A model generated the notes under the pieces. The model was not told where the DNA came from, searched no databases, and saw only the letters and a list, made by a program, of their open reading frames with translations. From NCBI RefSeq assembly GCF_016900355.1, contig NZ_JACJKA010000002.1, forward strand, positions 124,001-188,000: a DNA stretch of 64,000 nt, written 5' to 3'. Shown here one piece after another: positions 1 to 6,963 of the stretch (position 1 is its first letter; the number at the start of each line of letters is the position of its first letter). A program made the translations under genes and the position numbers. This stretch comes from Bacteroides mediterraneensis (GTDB lineage Bacteria; Bacteroidota; Bacteroidia; Bacteroidales; Bacteroidaceae).

Positions 1-575
1 CATAAGGGAACAGAAAGATAGCTCTTGCGTGTAAATGCCTCATAGTCTCCGTTCTGGTCGTGATAAAGCGTCAGGTGAAGTGTCCGTTTTCCGTCCTCAT
101 CGTCAGTGATTCCTTCTTCCATGAAATGGAAGATATGGCTCTTGTCCTTTGCCATGGGTAGCAGAATCAGATTGATGTAGTCTCCCGATTGCCATACACT
201 TTGTATGTTTAGCGGGTCAGTCTTGGCCGTTCCGTTCGGCAACTTGTCAACTGTCACCGGCTTCACGGAGATAATCAGTTGGCAGGAATACAGCAGGGCC
301 GTCGCATTGCCTTGTGTGTCTATCTCCTTGGGTTCATAGATGGATACCGTCCGGTAGATCGAATCGGGTGTTAATCCATCCAGCCCTTCCTGGTTGAGAA
401 TCTGCAGTGTCTCCTTTTTGTCGGTAATCAGCTTCTCTACAGTGCCACTGCTGTCTGTACTCACATCGATGAACGTGCTTATCACATTGGGATATACATA
501 TTCTTCATCCTTCTTGCAAGATCCTAACAGTAGCAGGCAGGCGAATATACTTAAAAGGATACGGAGCTGTTTCAT
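1..575 (-). CDS. NigD-like lipoprotein, C-terminus cut by window edge
   Basis: The reading frame is open from an ATG at 573-575 to the left edge, giving about 191 residues without a stop. The N-terminus (MKQLRILLSIFACLLLLGSC) is a lipoprotein signal with lipobox LGSC, followed by acidic and lysine residues, so the protein should be a membrane-anchored lipoprotein. The later segment, with LTLYHDQNGDYEAF near residue 175, resembles the C-terminal beta-domain of Bacteroides NigD-like proteins; that assignment is from memory of the family. The start codon overlaps the stop of the upstream acyltransferase gene by 4 nt (ATGA), so the two are probably translationally coupled as the last visible members of the envelope operon. 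Function is unknown. Confidence 0.6.
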   Translation of the reverse strand, partial: MKQLRILLSIFACLLLLGSCKKDEEYVYPNVISTFIDVSTDSSGTVEKLITDKKETLQILNQEGLDGLTPDSIYRTVSIYEPKEIDTQGNATALLYSCQLIISVKPVTVDKLPNGTAKTDPLNIQSVWQSGDYINLILLPMAKDKSHIFHFMEEGITDDEDGKRTLHLTLYHDQNGDYEAFTRKSYLSVPL

Positions 576-1726
576 GCTTCGTGGGCTTTCAGATAGTTGA
601 TGGCCGGATTGGCATACATTTGCAGCATACACCGACGGAGGAAAGCTTCATCTTTGTTGGGCAGCTGAATCAGGTCCAGTTTCTTTTGCAGGTAGGCCTC
701 GAAGCGTTGTTTCTCTTCCGGTGTATATTTTCCGGCAAAGGTATCGGTGCCGTTCAGTAAGTCACAGGCCACGTAGTTTCCCGGATACATCCGATAATTG
801 CGATGGATGTGTCGGTCGATTAATGTGGCAAGTTGGTTGAATAGCTCTGTTTTAGGAAGTCCTCGCAGTGTTTTCAATTCCTCGTTGAGGCAAGGGGCTG
901 TCTGGAAATGTACGTGTCCCTTGTAGCCGAAGATACCGGTCTGCATGTTGGTGAGATCGTCAGCCTGACTCTTCTTGAAGTTTTCCGAATCCCGTTTCTG
1001 CTGCATCTCCTTCGCTTTCAGAAAGTCACACGGGTCATATTCATACGATAAGGATACCGGTACAAGGTTCAGTTCCTTCAGCCGGTCTACGATATCGCCT
1101 TCTCCTCCCATGGCCAGCATTTTCAATACGCTTTCCTGAGTACGGTCGTTGGAGTCTTTGGCTCTTCCTTCACGCTGGGCAATCCACACGTTTTCCTTTT
1201 TCTGAGTCACGGCAAAATGAATGTAGCGTGACATGCGGGCCGACGATTCCAGCATCTGCCGCATGCTCAAAGCACGCTGCACGATGAAGGCTTTGTTTAC
1301 TCGTACCAGCTTCTTGATCCAGGGATAAATCAGCAGATTGTCACCGATGGCGATTTCTACCGTATCGGGGAAACCGTTGTCCAGTAAGCCGACAGACAGA
1401 AAGCCCGGGTCAAGAACGATATCCCGATGATTGGAGATAAAGGTATAATTTTTGTCCTTGTCGGGAAGAGAAGAGGTATCCAGGTCAAATCCGTCGCTAT
1501 GTTGCTGCATGATGTCGTGGAGCAGCTTGTGAAAGAACGTTTTCTGTACGTCCAGGCTGGTCTTGCAGCGACGCAGTTGTGCCGCGATTAGCTCCATAGG
1601 GATACCCGGCATGACGGACTGGATGACAGCCTGAAAGTCTTTGTCGTCCAGCAGTTCCTCACAGACTTGTGGAAGTTCTTCGGGGGTGTACGGACGAATA
1701 TCGTCAAATTCAGCAGGTATGTTCAT
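572..1726 (-). CDS. PlsC-like 1-acyl-glycerol-3-phosphate acyltransferase family protein
   Basis: This 384-residue protein carries a PlsC/LPLAT-type acyltransferase core. SNHRDIVLDPGFL (about residues 99-111) holds the catalytic His-Asp region, though the spacing H-R-D-I-V-L-D differs slightly from the classical HX4D. AQREGRAKD (about 181-189) matches the phosphate-binding EGR block. A long C-terminal helical region follows. Family members transfer acyl groups to glycerophospholipid or other envelope lipids at the inner membrane; the substrate here cannot be told from sequence. The gene starts 36 nt after ddl and its stop overlaps the start of the NigD-like gene, so it belongs to the PASTA-rluD-ddl operon. 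No signal peptide is seen. Confidence 0.75.
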   Translation of the reverse strand: MNIPAEFDDIRPYTPEELPQVCEELLDDKDFQAVIQSVMPGIPMELIAAQLRRCKTSLDVQKTFFHKLLHDIMQQHSDGFDLDTSSLPDKDKNYTFISNHRDIVLDPGFLSVGLLDNGFPDTVEIAIGDNLLIYPWIKKLVRVNKAFIVQRALSMRQMLESSARMSRYIHFAVTQKKENVWIAQREGRAKDSNDRTQESVLKMLAMGGEGDIVDRLKELNLVPVSLSYEYDPCDFLKAKEMQQKRDSENFKKSQADDLTNMQTGIFGYKGHVHFQTAPCLNEELKTLRGLPKTELFNQLATLIDRHIHRNYRMYPGNYVACDLLNGTDTFAGKYTPEEKQRFEAYLQKKLDLIQLPNKDEAFLRRCMLQMYANPAINYLKAHEA

Positions 1727-1762
1727 GATATTGAATGTCTTGTTCTCTCCAAAGATACAAAA

Positions 1763-2740
1763 TTAATTGAAATGGTCCTCAATAATATCGGTCATTACGT
1801 CCTTTATATCCAGTCCGGCGGCACGTACCTGTTGCGGGATGAAGCTGGTAGCAGTCATGCCCGGAGTGGTATTGATTTCGAGCATGTTGATTTTGTCGCC
1901 TTCCGTGATGATGTAATCCACACGGACGATTCCCTTGCAGCCCAAAATATCATAGATGGCAGAAGTGAGTTGCCGTACGCGATTGGTCAGTTCCGGGCTG
2001 AGGCGTGCCGGGGTGATTTCTGTCACTTCTCCTTTGTATTTGGCGTTGTAGTCGAAGAATTCGTTCTTGCTGACCACTTCGGTAATCGGGAATACTACAG
2101 AGTTCTTTTTAGTCTTGTAGCATCCGTTGGCCAGTTCGATTCCGTCCATGAAGGCTTCAATCATCACGTCGTCCGATTCCTTGAAGGCTGCTTGCAGGGC
2201 CGGTTGAATCTGTTCTTTGGTCTTTACCTTGGTCACACCAAAGCTGGAACCGCTGGCATTCGGCTTGATGAAGCAGGGCAGACCGATTTTGCTGATGACA
2301 TCCTCGTCGCTGATGCCGTGGCGTTTGTTTACCAACATGGATTCAGCCACCCGTACGCCGAAACCTTTCAGGTACTGATTCAGGGTGAACTTGCTGAAAG
2401 TCATGGCCGATACCAGCACGTCGCAAGTAGAGTAAGGGATACCGATCAGTTCGAAATATCCTTGCAGGATACCGTTTTCTCCCGGAGTTCCGTGGATGGT
2501 GATATAGGCAAAGTCGGGGATGATTTTCTTTCCGTGGTCAGTGAAACTGAAATCATTCTTATCCACCTTGGCGCGGCTTCCATCGGAAAGGATAGCTTCC
2601 CAGTGTGCTTTGGTCAGTTCCACAATATAAAGGGTATATTTTTCCTGGTCGATAAAAGAGTAGATACCCTCTGCACTTTTCATGGAGACTTCGTGTTCGG
2701 AAGAGTCTCCTCCTGCTACAATCGCAATTGTACGTTTCAT
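1763..2740 (-). CDS. ddl: D-alanine--D-alanine ligase
   Basis: This 325-residue cytosolic ATP-grasp enzyme joins two D-alanines for peptidoglycan precursors. Visible landmarks are the N-terminal IAIVAGGDSSEHEVS loop, LPCFIKPNASGSSFGV (ATP-grasp lysine and glycine-rich loop, near residues 154-170), RVDYII and LEINTTPGMT (metal-binding Glu/Asn near residues 290-300). Length fits the family. The ATG overlaps the stop of rluD (ATGA, 4 nt), indicating coupled translation. The neighbouring PASTA-domain protein, whose fold is known elsewhere to bind peptidoglycan stems, gives the operon a cell-wall theme. Confidence 0.95.
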   Translation of the reverse strand: MKRTIAIVAGGDSSEHEVSMKSAEGIYSFIDQEKYTLYIVELTKAHWEAILSDGSRAKVDKNDFSFTDHGKKIIPDFAYITIHGTPGENGILQGYFELIGIPYSTCDVLVSAMTFSKFTLNQYLKGFGVRVAESMLVNKRHGISDEDVISKIGLPCFIKPNASGSSFGVTKVKTKEQIQPALQAAFKESDDVMIEAFMDGIELANGCYKTKKNSVVFPITEVVSKNEFFDYNAKYKGEVTEITPARLSPELTNRVRQLTSAIYDILGCKGIVRVDYIITEGDKINMLEINTTPGMTATSFIPQQVRAAGLDIKDVMTDIIEDHFN

Positions 2741-3813
2741 AATTGTTCTCTGTTACTGATATACGTTCTCCATCGTTCCAGCAGACAGGTCATGTCTTCG
2801 GGCAGTTCGGAAGTGAAAAACATTTCCTCTCCCGTGCGGGGATGTACAAACCCTAAAGTCTTGGCATGTAATGCCTGACGGGGACAGATTTCGAAACAGT
2901 TGTTTACAAATTGTTTGTATTTGCTGAAATGAGTTCCTTTTAAGATTTCATGGCCACCGTAGCGTTCGTCATTGAATAAGGTGTGGCCGATGTATTTCAT
3001 GTGTACGCGAATCTGGTGAGTACGTCCGGTCTCAAGCACGCATTTTACCAGCGTGACGTATCCCAGTCGTTCCAGTACCTGATAGTGCGTCACGGCATGT
3101 TTGCCTTGAGTCGGGTCGGCCATGACGGCCATCTGCATCCGGTCGCGCGGATTGCGTCCGATGTTGCCCACGATGGTGCCTTCATCTTGTTCCACGATGC
3201 CCCACACCAAGGCGTTGTATTCTCGCTTGGTGGTTTTGTGGTAGAATTGAAGTCCTAAGTTGGTCTTGGCATCCGGTGTCTTGGCTACGACGAGTAAGCC
3301 TGAAGTATCCTTGTCGATGCGGTGTACCAGTCCCACCTGCGGGTCGTTCGGATTATAGGTAGGCACATCGCACAGGTGCCAGGCGATGGCATTCACCAAC
3401 GTACCATGGTAATTGCCGCAGCCTGGATGCACCACCAGTCCCGCCGGTTTGTTCACTACCATCAGGTCGTCGTCTTCATATACAATGTTCAGGGGAATGT
3501 CTTCCGGGATGATGTCGTTCTCGTAGCGTGGACGGTCCATCATCACGGTCAGCACGTCCAGCGGTTTCACCTTGTAGCTACTTTTTACCGGCTTCCCGTT
3601 GGCCATGACAAAGCCGTTGTCGGCCGCCATTTGGATACGGTTGCGCGATGCATTGACGATGCGTTCAAATAAATATTTGTCGATGCGGACCGGAGCCTGT
3701 CCCTTGTCTACCACCGTACGGAAATGTTCGTACAGTTCCGGTTCTCCCCCTATCGGTTCAATGTCGTCTGGAGTTTCGTTATCCAGTTCGTAATCAATCA
3801 AATCTTCTGCCAT
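2737..3813 (-). CDS. rluD: RluD-type 23S rRNA pseudouridine synthase
   Basis: This 358-residue protein has an N-terminal S4 RNA-binding domain (PVRIDKYLFERIVNASRNRI, about residues 41-60) and an RluA/RluD catalytic domain. The signature GLVHRIDKDTSGLLVVAKT (about 162-180) includes the catalytic aspartate. It should isomerise uridines of large-subunit rRNA (helix 69 in characterised RluD). Acidic residues dominate the first 35 positions. It lies 18 nt after the PASTA gene and overlaps ddl by 4 nt. The exact target could instead be that of RluC or RluA, but the S4 domain and the pairing with a PASTA gene and ddl fit the usual Bacteroidales rluD. Confidence 0.9.
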   Translation of the reverse strand: MAEDLIDYELDNETPDDIEPIGGEPELYEHFRTVVDKGQAPVRIDKYLFERIVNASRNRIQMAADNGFVMANGKPVKSSYKVKPLDVLTVMMDRPRYENDIIPEDIPLNIVYEDDDLMVVNKPAGLVVHPGCGNYHGTLVNAIAWHLCDVPTYNPNDPQVGLVHRIDKDTSGLLVVAKTPDAKTNLGLQFYHKTTKREYNALVWGIVEQDEGTIVGNIGRNPRDRMQMAVMADPTQGKHAVTHYQVLERLGYVTLVKCVLETGRTHQIRVHMKYIGHTLFNDERYGGHEILKGTHFSKYKQFVNNCFEICPRQALHAKTLGFVHPRTGEEMFFTSELPEDMTCLLERWRTYISNREQL

Positions 3814-3831
3814 TTTTTCGATCTGTGGAGA

Positions 3832-4482
3832 TTAGAACCAAGAGTCATCCACTTCAGCTTCGCTGCTGGAAGATGCCCCTTCACTTATCATTACTTGTGT
3901 AGAATCCATGGCCAGTGAATCACGGATGGCCGTATTGCCCACGCACAAGGTCAGCATGGCCTCGTGGGGTACCTTGTCTCCGCTCATCAGGCTTCTGCCA
4001 CGGTATTTGATACCGTAAATCCAGTCTTGTTCGCCCGAAACATATTCCGGTTCCGTCAAACGGAAGCCCATGGCTTTCAGTTTGGCTTCTGCCTGGCGCA
4101 AAGAACTGTTGTCAATCAAATCGGGCAGTTTTACCAGAGGTACCTTCGACGTGGTGATGGTCAGATAGATGGTACGTCCTTCTTTTACACGTGCGCCTCC
4201 CGCCGGATTCTGATCCAGAATTATTCCGTCGGGGAGTCCCTTCACATAGCTGGAGTCTACCACCAGTCCTTCCAACTTTTGGTTGTGAAGAGCCAGTTGC
4301 GCTTCTCCCAAAGTCTTGTTTTTTACGTTGGGCACCACATAGGCTTCTCCGTGGTGTGTATAGTGGTCGAGCCAGAGCAGCGTGCCCCAGCATGCACCGA
4401 TAACTACGACAATCATGGCTATCAGGTTCAGCCAGAAAAAGCGGTTCTTCTTAAAGGAAAAGAATTCTTTCAGGGTTATCAT
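3832..4482 (-). CDS. Membrane-anchored PASTA-domain protein without a kinase
   Basis: The 216-residue protein has a short cytosolic N-terminus (MITLKEFFSFKKNRFFW), one transmembrane helix at about residues 17-37 and two PASTA repeats. The repeats run from AYVVPNVKNKTLGEA to about 113 and from VKLPDLIDNSSLRQAEAKL to about 182. A Ser/Glu/Asp-rich tail ends in DDSWF. PASTA folds bind muropeptides or beta-lactams in Ser/Thr kinases and PBPs; here they form the whole periplasmic part. It is the first gene of the minus-strand operon with rluD and ddl, with a -7-like TATCTTTG about 26 nt upstream of the ATG. Its role is inferred only: cell-wall sensing or scaffolding. Confidence 0.85.
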   Translation of the reverse strand: MITLKEFFSFKKNRFFWLNLIAMIVVVIGACWGTLLWLDHYTHHGEAYVVPNVKNKTLGEAQLALHNQKLEGLVVDSSYVKGLPDGIILDQNPAGGARVKEGRTIYLTITTSKVPLVKLPDLIDNSSLRQAEAKLKAMGFRLTEPEYVSGEQDWIYGIKYRGRSLMSGDKVPHEAMLTLCVGNTAIRDSLAMDSTQVMISEGASSSSEAEVDDSWF

Positions 4483-4507
4483 GTTACGTCAAAGTCTATA
4501 ATCGGGG

Positions 4508-4515
4508 CAAAGATA
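4508..4515 (-). promoter_or_regulatory. Bacteroidetes -7 box of the PASTA-rluD-ddl operon
   Basis: TATCTTTG on the minus strand fits the Bacteroides housekeeping -7 consensus TAnnTTTG and ends 25 nt before the PASTA gene ATG. No clear -33 TTTG is visible, so the call rests on the -7 box and its position. Confidence 0.5.
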
Positions 4516-4727
4516 TAACATTTTGTTGGAATACGGGGGAGTTAGGGGTGAAACCTATGTCTTTTTAACATGAAAACAAGCACTTGCAGCAGAAAGAGTG
4601 CAAGGAAAGGCGATGAAAGATACGGAAAGCAAGTGTGGAGAGAAGCAACCTTTTTCTTAATGCCTTTTAAAGCGTAGGGTAAACTTCTTAATCTATGTTA
4701 TAAAACATGCGTAAACGCGCACAATAC

Positions 4728-4757
4728 TTGCATAATTCCAGAAAGTCCGTACCTTTG
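4728..4757 (+). promoter_or_regulatory. Bacteroidetes-type promoter before a short terminated leader
   Basis: TTG at 4728-4730 and TACCTTTG at 4750-4757 are separated by 19 nt, matching the Bacteroides primary sigma factor consensus. Transcription should begin near 4761. The hairpin at 4801-4825 would end most transcripts after about 65 nt unless read through. Confidence 0.75.
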
Positions 4758-4760
4758 CAT

Positions 4761-4825
4761 CGTGTTTTTCATAGTATTAGATTTAAGGTTAACAAAGGTT
4801 GGAGTTCAGCGGAACTCCTTTTTTT
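4761..4825 (+). ncRNA. Candidate short transcript or attenuated leader
   Basis: This is the predicted transcript between the promoter at 4728-4757 and the T-run ending at 4825. It has an AT-rich 5' part (TAGATTTAAGGTTAAC near 4778-4793) and a terminal hairpin. It could be an independent small RNA or an attenuator for the methyltransferase gene starting at 4888. No peptide is evident. The call is inference from promoter and terminator spacing. Confidence 0.4.
4801..4825 (+). terminator. Intrinsic terminator / attenuator hairpin
   Basis: GGAGTTC (4801-4807) pairs perfectly with GAACTCC (4812-4818) around a 4-nt loop and is followed at once by seven T. It lies only about 40 nt after the predicted start site and 62 nt before the next ATG, an unusual place for a simple gene-end terminator. 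Confidence 0.75.
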
Positions 4826-4887
4826 ATGCCTTTATCTGAACAAAAGGAAAAACGACAGCTTGTACAGACGCTTATAAGAACAGAAGA

Positions 4888-6087
4888 ATGGCTGAACTTT
4901 CACCTGAAACGCTCCAGTTTATTCGTGCGCACCGTACAGAGGATGTGCGTACGTTGGCTTTGCAGGCCCGCAAATATCCGCAGGTGGATATGGCGGCGGC
5001 TGTGGTGCAGATTGCCGGCTGGCAGATTGCCGAGAAAAAAGTGCCCCTTTGGGCGCAGACCGAAGGCATCCGGTATCCAGCCCACCTGTCCATGGAACAG
5101 TGCTCCTCGGAAATCACGGCCCGCTACAAGGCTTCCTGGCTGAAGGGCGATACGATGGCCGATTTGACGGGCGGACTGGGGGTGGATTGCTCTTTCTTGG
5201 CTCGAAACTTCCGGAAAGTAGATTATGTGGAGCGGCAGGAAGTGCTCTGTGAATTGGCCCGCCACAATTTTCCGTTGCTCGGCTTGCCGCAGGTCACGGT
5301 ACATGAGGCGGATGGCGTGGATTATCTGCAGCAGATGGAACCGGTGGACTGCCTGTTCCTGGACCCGGCCCGTCGTGACAGTCAGGGAGGAAAGACCGTG
5401 GCCATTGCCGACTGTGAACCGGATGTGCAGAAGCTGGAGCCGTTGTTGGTAGAGAAAGGACGTACGGTGGTGGTGAAACTTTCACCCATGCTCGATATCT
5501 TTTCTTCGCTGCGAGAGTTGAAATACATTCGTCAAATTCATGTAGTAGCTGTGAATAACGAGTGCAAAGAGTTGCTCGTAGTGCTCCAAAAATCGGAGAA
5601 ATCGGCTTCAGGAGCCTCAGAAGAGGTGTGGATAAGTTGTGAACAGGCTGTTAATAACTTTTTGGCGGAACCGTTTGTTTTCACTTATGCACAGGAGAAG
5701 GAAGCCCAGTGTCCGCTGGCGGAAGAAGTAGGGAATTACCTTTATGAACCGGGGGCAGCCTTGCTGAAAGCAGGACCTTACCGCCTGTTGGGAGTGCGTT
5801 TCGGCCTCCAGAAACTGCATGTGAACAGTCATCTTTATACGTCGGAAGTGTTGGTCGACTTTCCGGGACGCCGTTTCCGGGTGCTGGAAGTGTCGGGTTT
5901 CGGGAAGAAGGAACTGAAACAGATGCTGCAAGGAGTGGACAAGGCCAACCTGACGGTACGTAATTTTCCGGCCTCGGTGGCGGAACTCCGGAAAAAATGG
6001 AAATTGAAGGAAGGTGGTGATGTGTATCTGTTTGCCACTACCTTGGAAGGCGACCGGCACGTGGTCATCAAATGCGTCAAGGCATAG
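4888..6087 (+). CDS. Class I SAM-dependent methyltransferase with THUMP-like C-terminus
   Basis: This 399-residue cytosolic protein has a helical N-terminal part and a Rossmann methyltransferase core. DLTGGLGVDC (from residue 92) is the SAM-binding glycine loop. FLDPARRDSQGG (about 156-167) resembles the post-strand-IV motif of RNA/DNA methyltransferases, and VKLSPMLD follows. The C-terminal 100 residues resemble the THUMP-like domain found with this family in Bacteroidetes. The substrate is unknown; RNA is likely by analogy. The gene stands alone after the candidate attenuator and ends at a strong terminator. ATG 4888 is preferred because upstream in-frame sequence shows no conserved content. 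Confidence 0.75.
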   Translation: MAELSPETLQFIRAHRTEDVRTLALQARKYPQVDMAAAVVQIAGWQIAEKKVPLWAQTEGIRYPAHLSMEQCSSEITARYKASWLKGDTMADLTGGLGVDCSFLARNFRKVDYVERQEVLCELARHNFPLLGLPQVTVHEADGVDYLQQMEPVDCLFLDPARRDSQGGKTVAIADCEPDVQKLEPLLVEKGRTVVVKLSPMLDIFSSLRELKYIRQIHVVAVNNECKELLVVLQKSEKSASGASEEVWISCEQAVNNFLAEPFVFTYAQEKEAQCPLAEEVGNYLYEPGAALLKAGPYRLLGVRFGLQKLHVNSHLYTSEVLVDFPGRRFRVLEVSGFGKKELKQMLQGVDKANLTVRNFPASVAELRKKWKLKEGGDVYLFATTLEGDRHVVIKCVKA

Positions 6088-6120
6088 GCCTCTACTCGAA
6101 GATTGTCAAAAAATCATACA

Positions 6121-6154
6121 GCGGGTGTCTAATTTTTAGACACCCGCTTTTTTT
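6121..6154 (+). terminator. Intrinsic terminator of the methyltransferase gene
   Basis: GCGGGTGTCTAA (6121-6132) pairs with TTAGACACCCGC (6136-6147) around a 3-nt loop, followed by seven T. Confidence 0.9.
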
Positions 6155-6194
6155 AGGTATTTCATTCTTTGTTGATAATCAGTTGTTTAAAAGA

Positions 6195-6210
6195 TTGGCA
6201 CGGACTTTGT
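6195..6210 (+). promoter_or_regulatory. Sigma-54 (RpoN)-type promoter of the ABC/FtsX operon
   Basis: TTGGCAC (6195-6201), five bases, then TTTGT (6206-6210) matches the -24/-12 consensus TTGGCAC-N5-TTGC with one deviation (T for C at -12). The -24 GG (6197-6198) and the -12 G (6209) have the required spacing of 12. Transcription would start near 6221, about 50 nt before the ATG. No TAnnTTTG box is seen here. Bacteroidetes commonly place FtsX-type transporters under NtrC-family regulators, which supports the call; no such regulator lies in this window. Confidence 0.65.
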
Positions 6211-6273
6211 ATAGGATTTAGTGGAAAATAAAACTCCGAAATGAAAGTATGAATCCTATAAAACGATAAAATT

Positions 6274-6951
6274 ATGATTAAGATTGAAAACCTGACAAAA
6301 ACGTTCCGTACCACGGAAGTAGAGACACTGGCACTGAATAAAGTAAGTTTGGAGGTAAGAGACAAAGAGTTTGTAGCTATCATGGGACCTTCCGGATGCG
6401 GAAAGTCTACCTTATTAAATATTATGGGCCTGCTGGACAATCCGACTTCGGGTAGCTATTTCCTCGACGGAAAAGAAGTGGGCAGTCTGAAAGAAAAAGA
6501 CCGTACCAACGTGCGCAAGGGAAACATCGGTTTTGTGTTCCAGAGCTTCAACCTGATTGACGAGTTGAACGTGTTTGAGAACATCGAACTTCCGCTGACG
6601 TACCTGAAGGTGCCTTCTGAAGAACGGAAACGCCGGGTGAATGAAATTATGCAGCGGATGAACATCAGCCACCGTGCAAAGCACTATCCGCAACAGCTGT
6701 CCGGTGGTCAGCAACAGCGTGTGGCCATTGCCCGTGCCGTGGTTTCCGAGCCGAAGATTATCCTGGCCGACGAGCCGACCGGTAACCTGGACTCCAAGAA
6801 CGGACAGGAAGTGATGGAACTGCTGACCGAACTGAATAAGGAAGGAACCACCATTGTGATGGTGACACATAGCCAGCGTGACGCAGGTTTTGCCGGACGT
6901 GTCATCAACCTGTTCGATGGCCAGATTGTGGCTTCTATTGCGGAAATGTAA
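6274..6951 (+). CDS. ABC transporter ATP-binding protein (MacB/LolD type)
   Basis: This 225-residue ATPase has all the expected motifs: Walker A GPSGCGKST (residues 38-46), the Q-loop in VFQSFN, signature LSGGQQQR (142-149), Walker B IILADEPT with catalytic Glu, and the switch His in MVTHSQ. Its length and the residues after Walker A (LLNIMGLLDNPTSG) place it with MacB/LolD/FtsE-like ATPases, which power FtsX-fold permeases moving peptides, lipoproteins or drugs or acting mechanically in the periplasm. The permease gene begins 12 nt downstream. The sigma-54-like promoter upstream suggests control by an NtrC-type regulator, possibly as an envelope or antimicrobial stress response. Confidence 0.92.
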   Translation: MIKIENLTKTFRTTEVETLALNKVSLEVRDKEFVAIMGPSGCGKSTLLNIMGLLDNPTSGSYFLDGKEVGSLKEKDRTNVRKGNIGFVFQSFNLIDELNVFENIELPLTYLKVPSEERKRRVNEIMQRMNISHRAKHYPQQLSGGQQQRVAIARAVVSEPKIILADEPTGNLDSKNGQEVMELLTELNKEGTTIVMVTHSQRDAGFAGRVINLFDGQIVASIAEM

Positions 6952-6963
6952 AAATAGTGCTTT

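Larger units (their letters stand above)
4516..4887. other. Intergenic region between the divergent operons
   Basis: This gap of about 370 nt separates the minus-strand envelope operon from the plus-strand methyltransferase gene. It holds a plus-strand promoter (4728-4757), a short leader and a strong hairpin with T-run (4801-4825), described separately. The stretch 4516-4725 has no convincing gene or RNA. Confidence 0.6.

Noticed and set aside
1667-2878. 403-codon plus-strand open frame opposite ddl
   Set aside because: It is antisense to an unmistakable Ddl; its translation is low-complexity with no motif or signal, and it ends inside rluD.
4516-4725. Possible tRNA or structured RNA upstream of the short leader
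   Set aside because: Only a weak 6-bp pairing (CTTGCA/TGCAAG) was found; no cloverleaf or known RNA motif.
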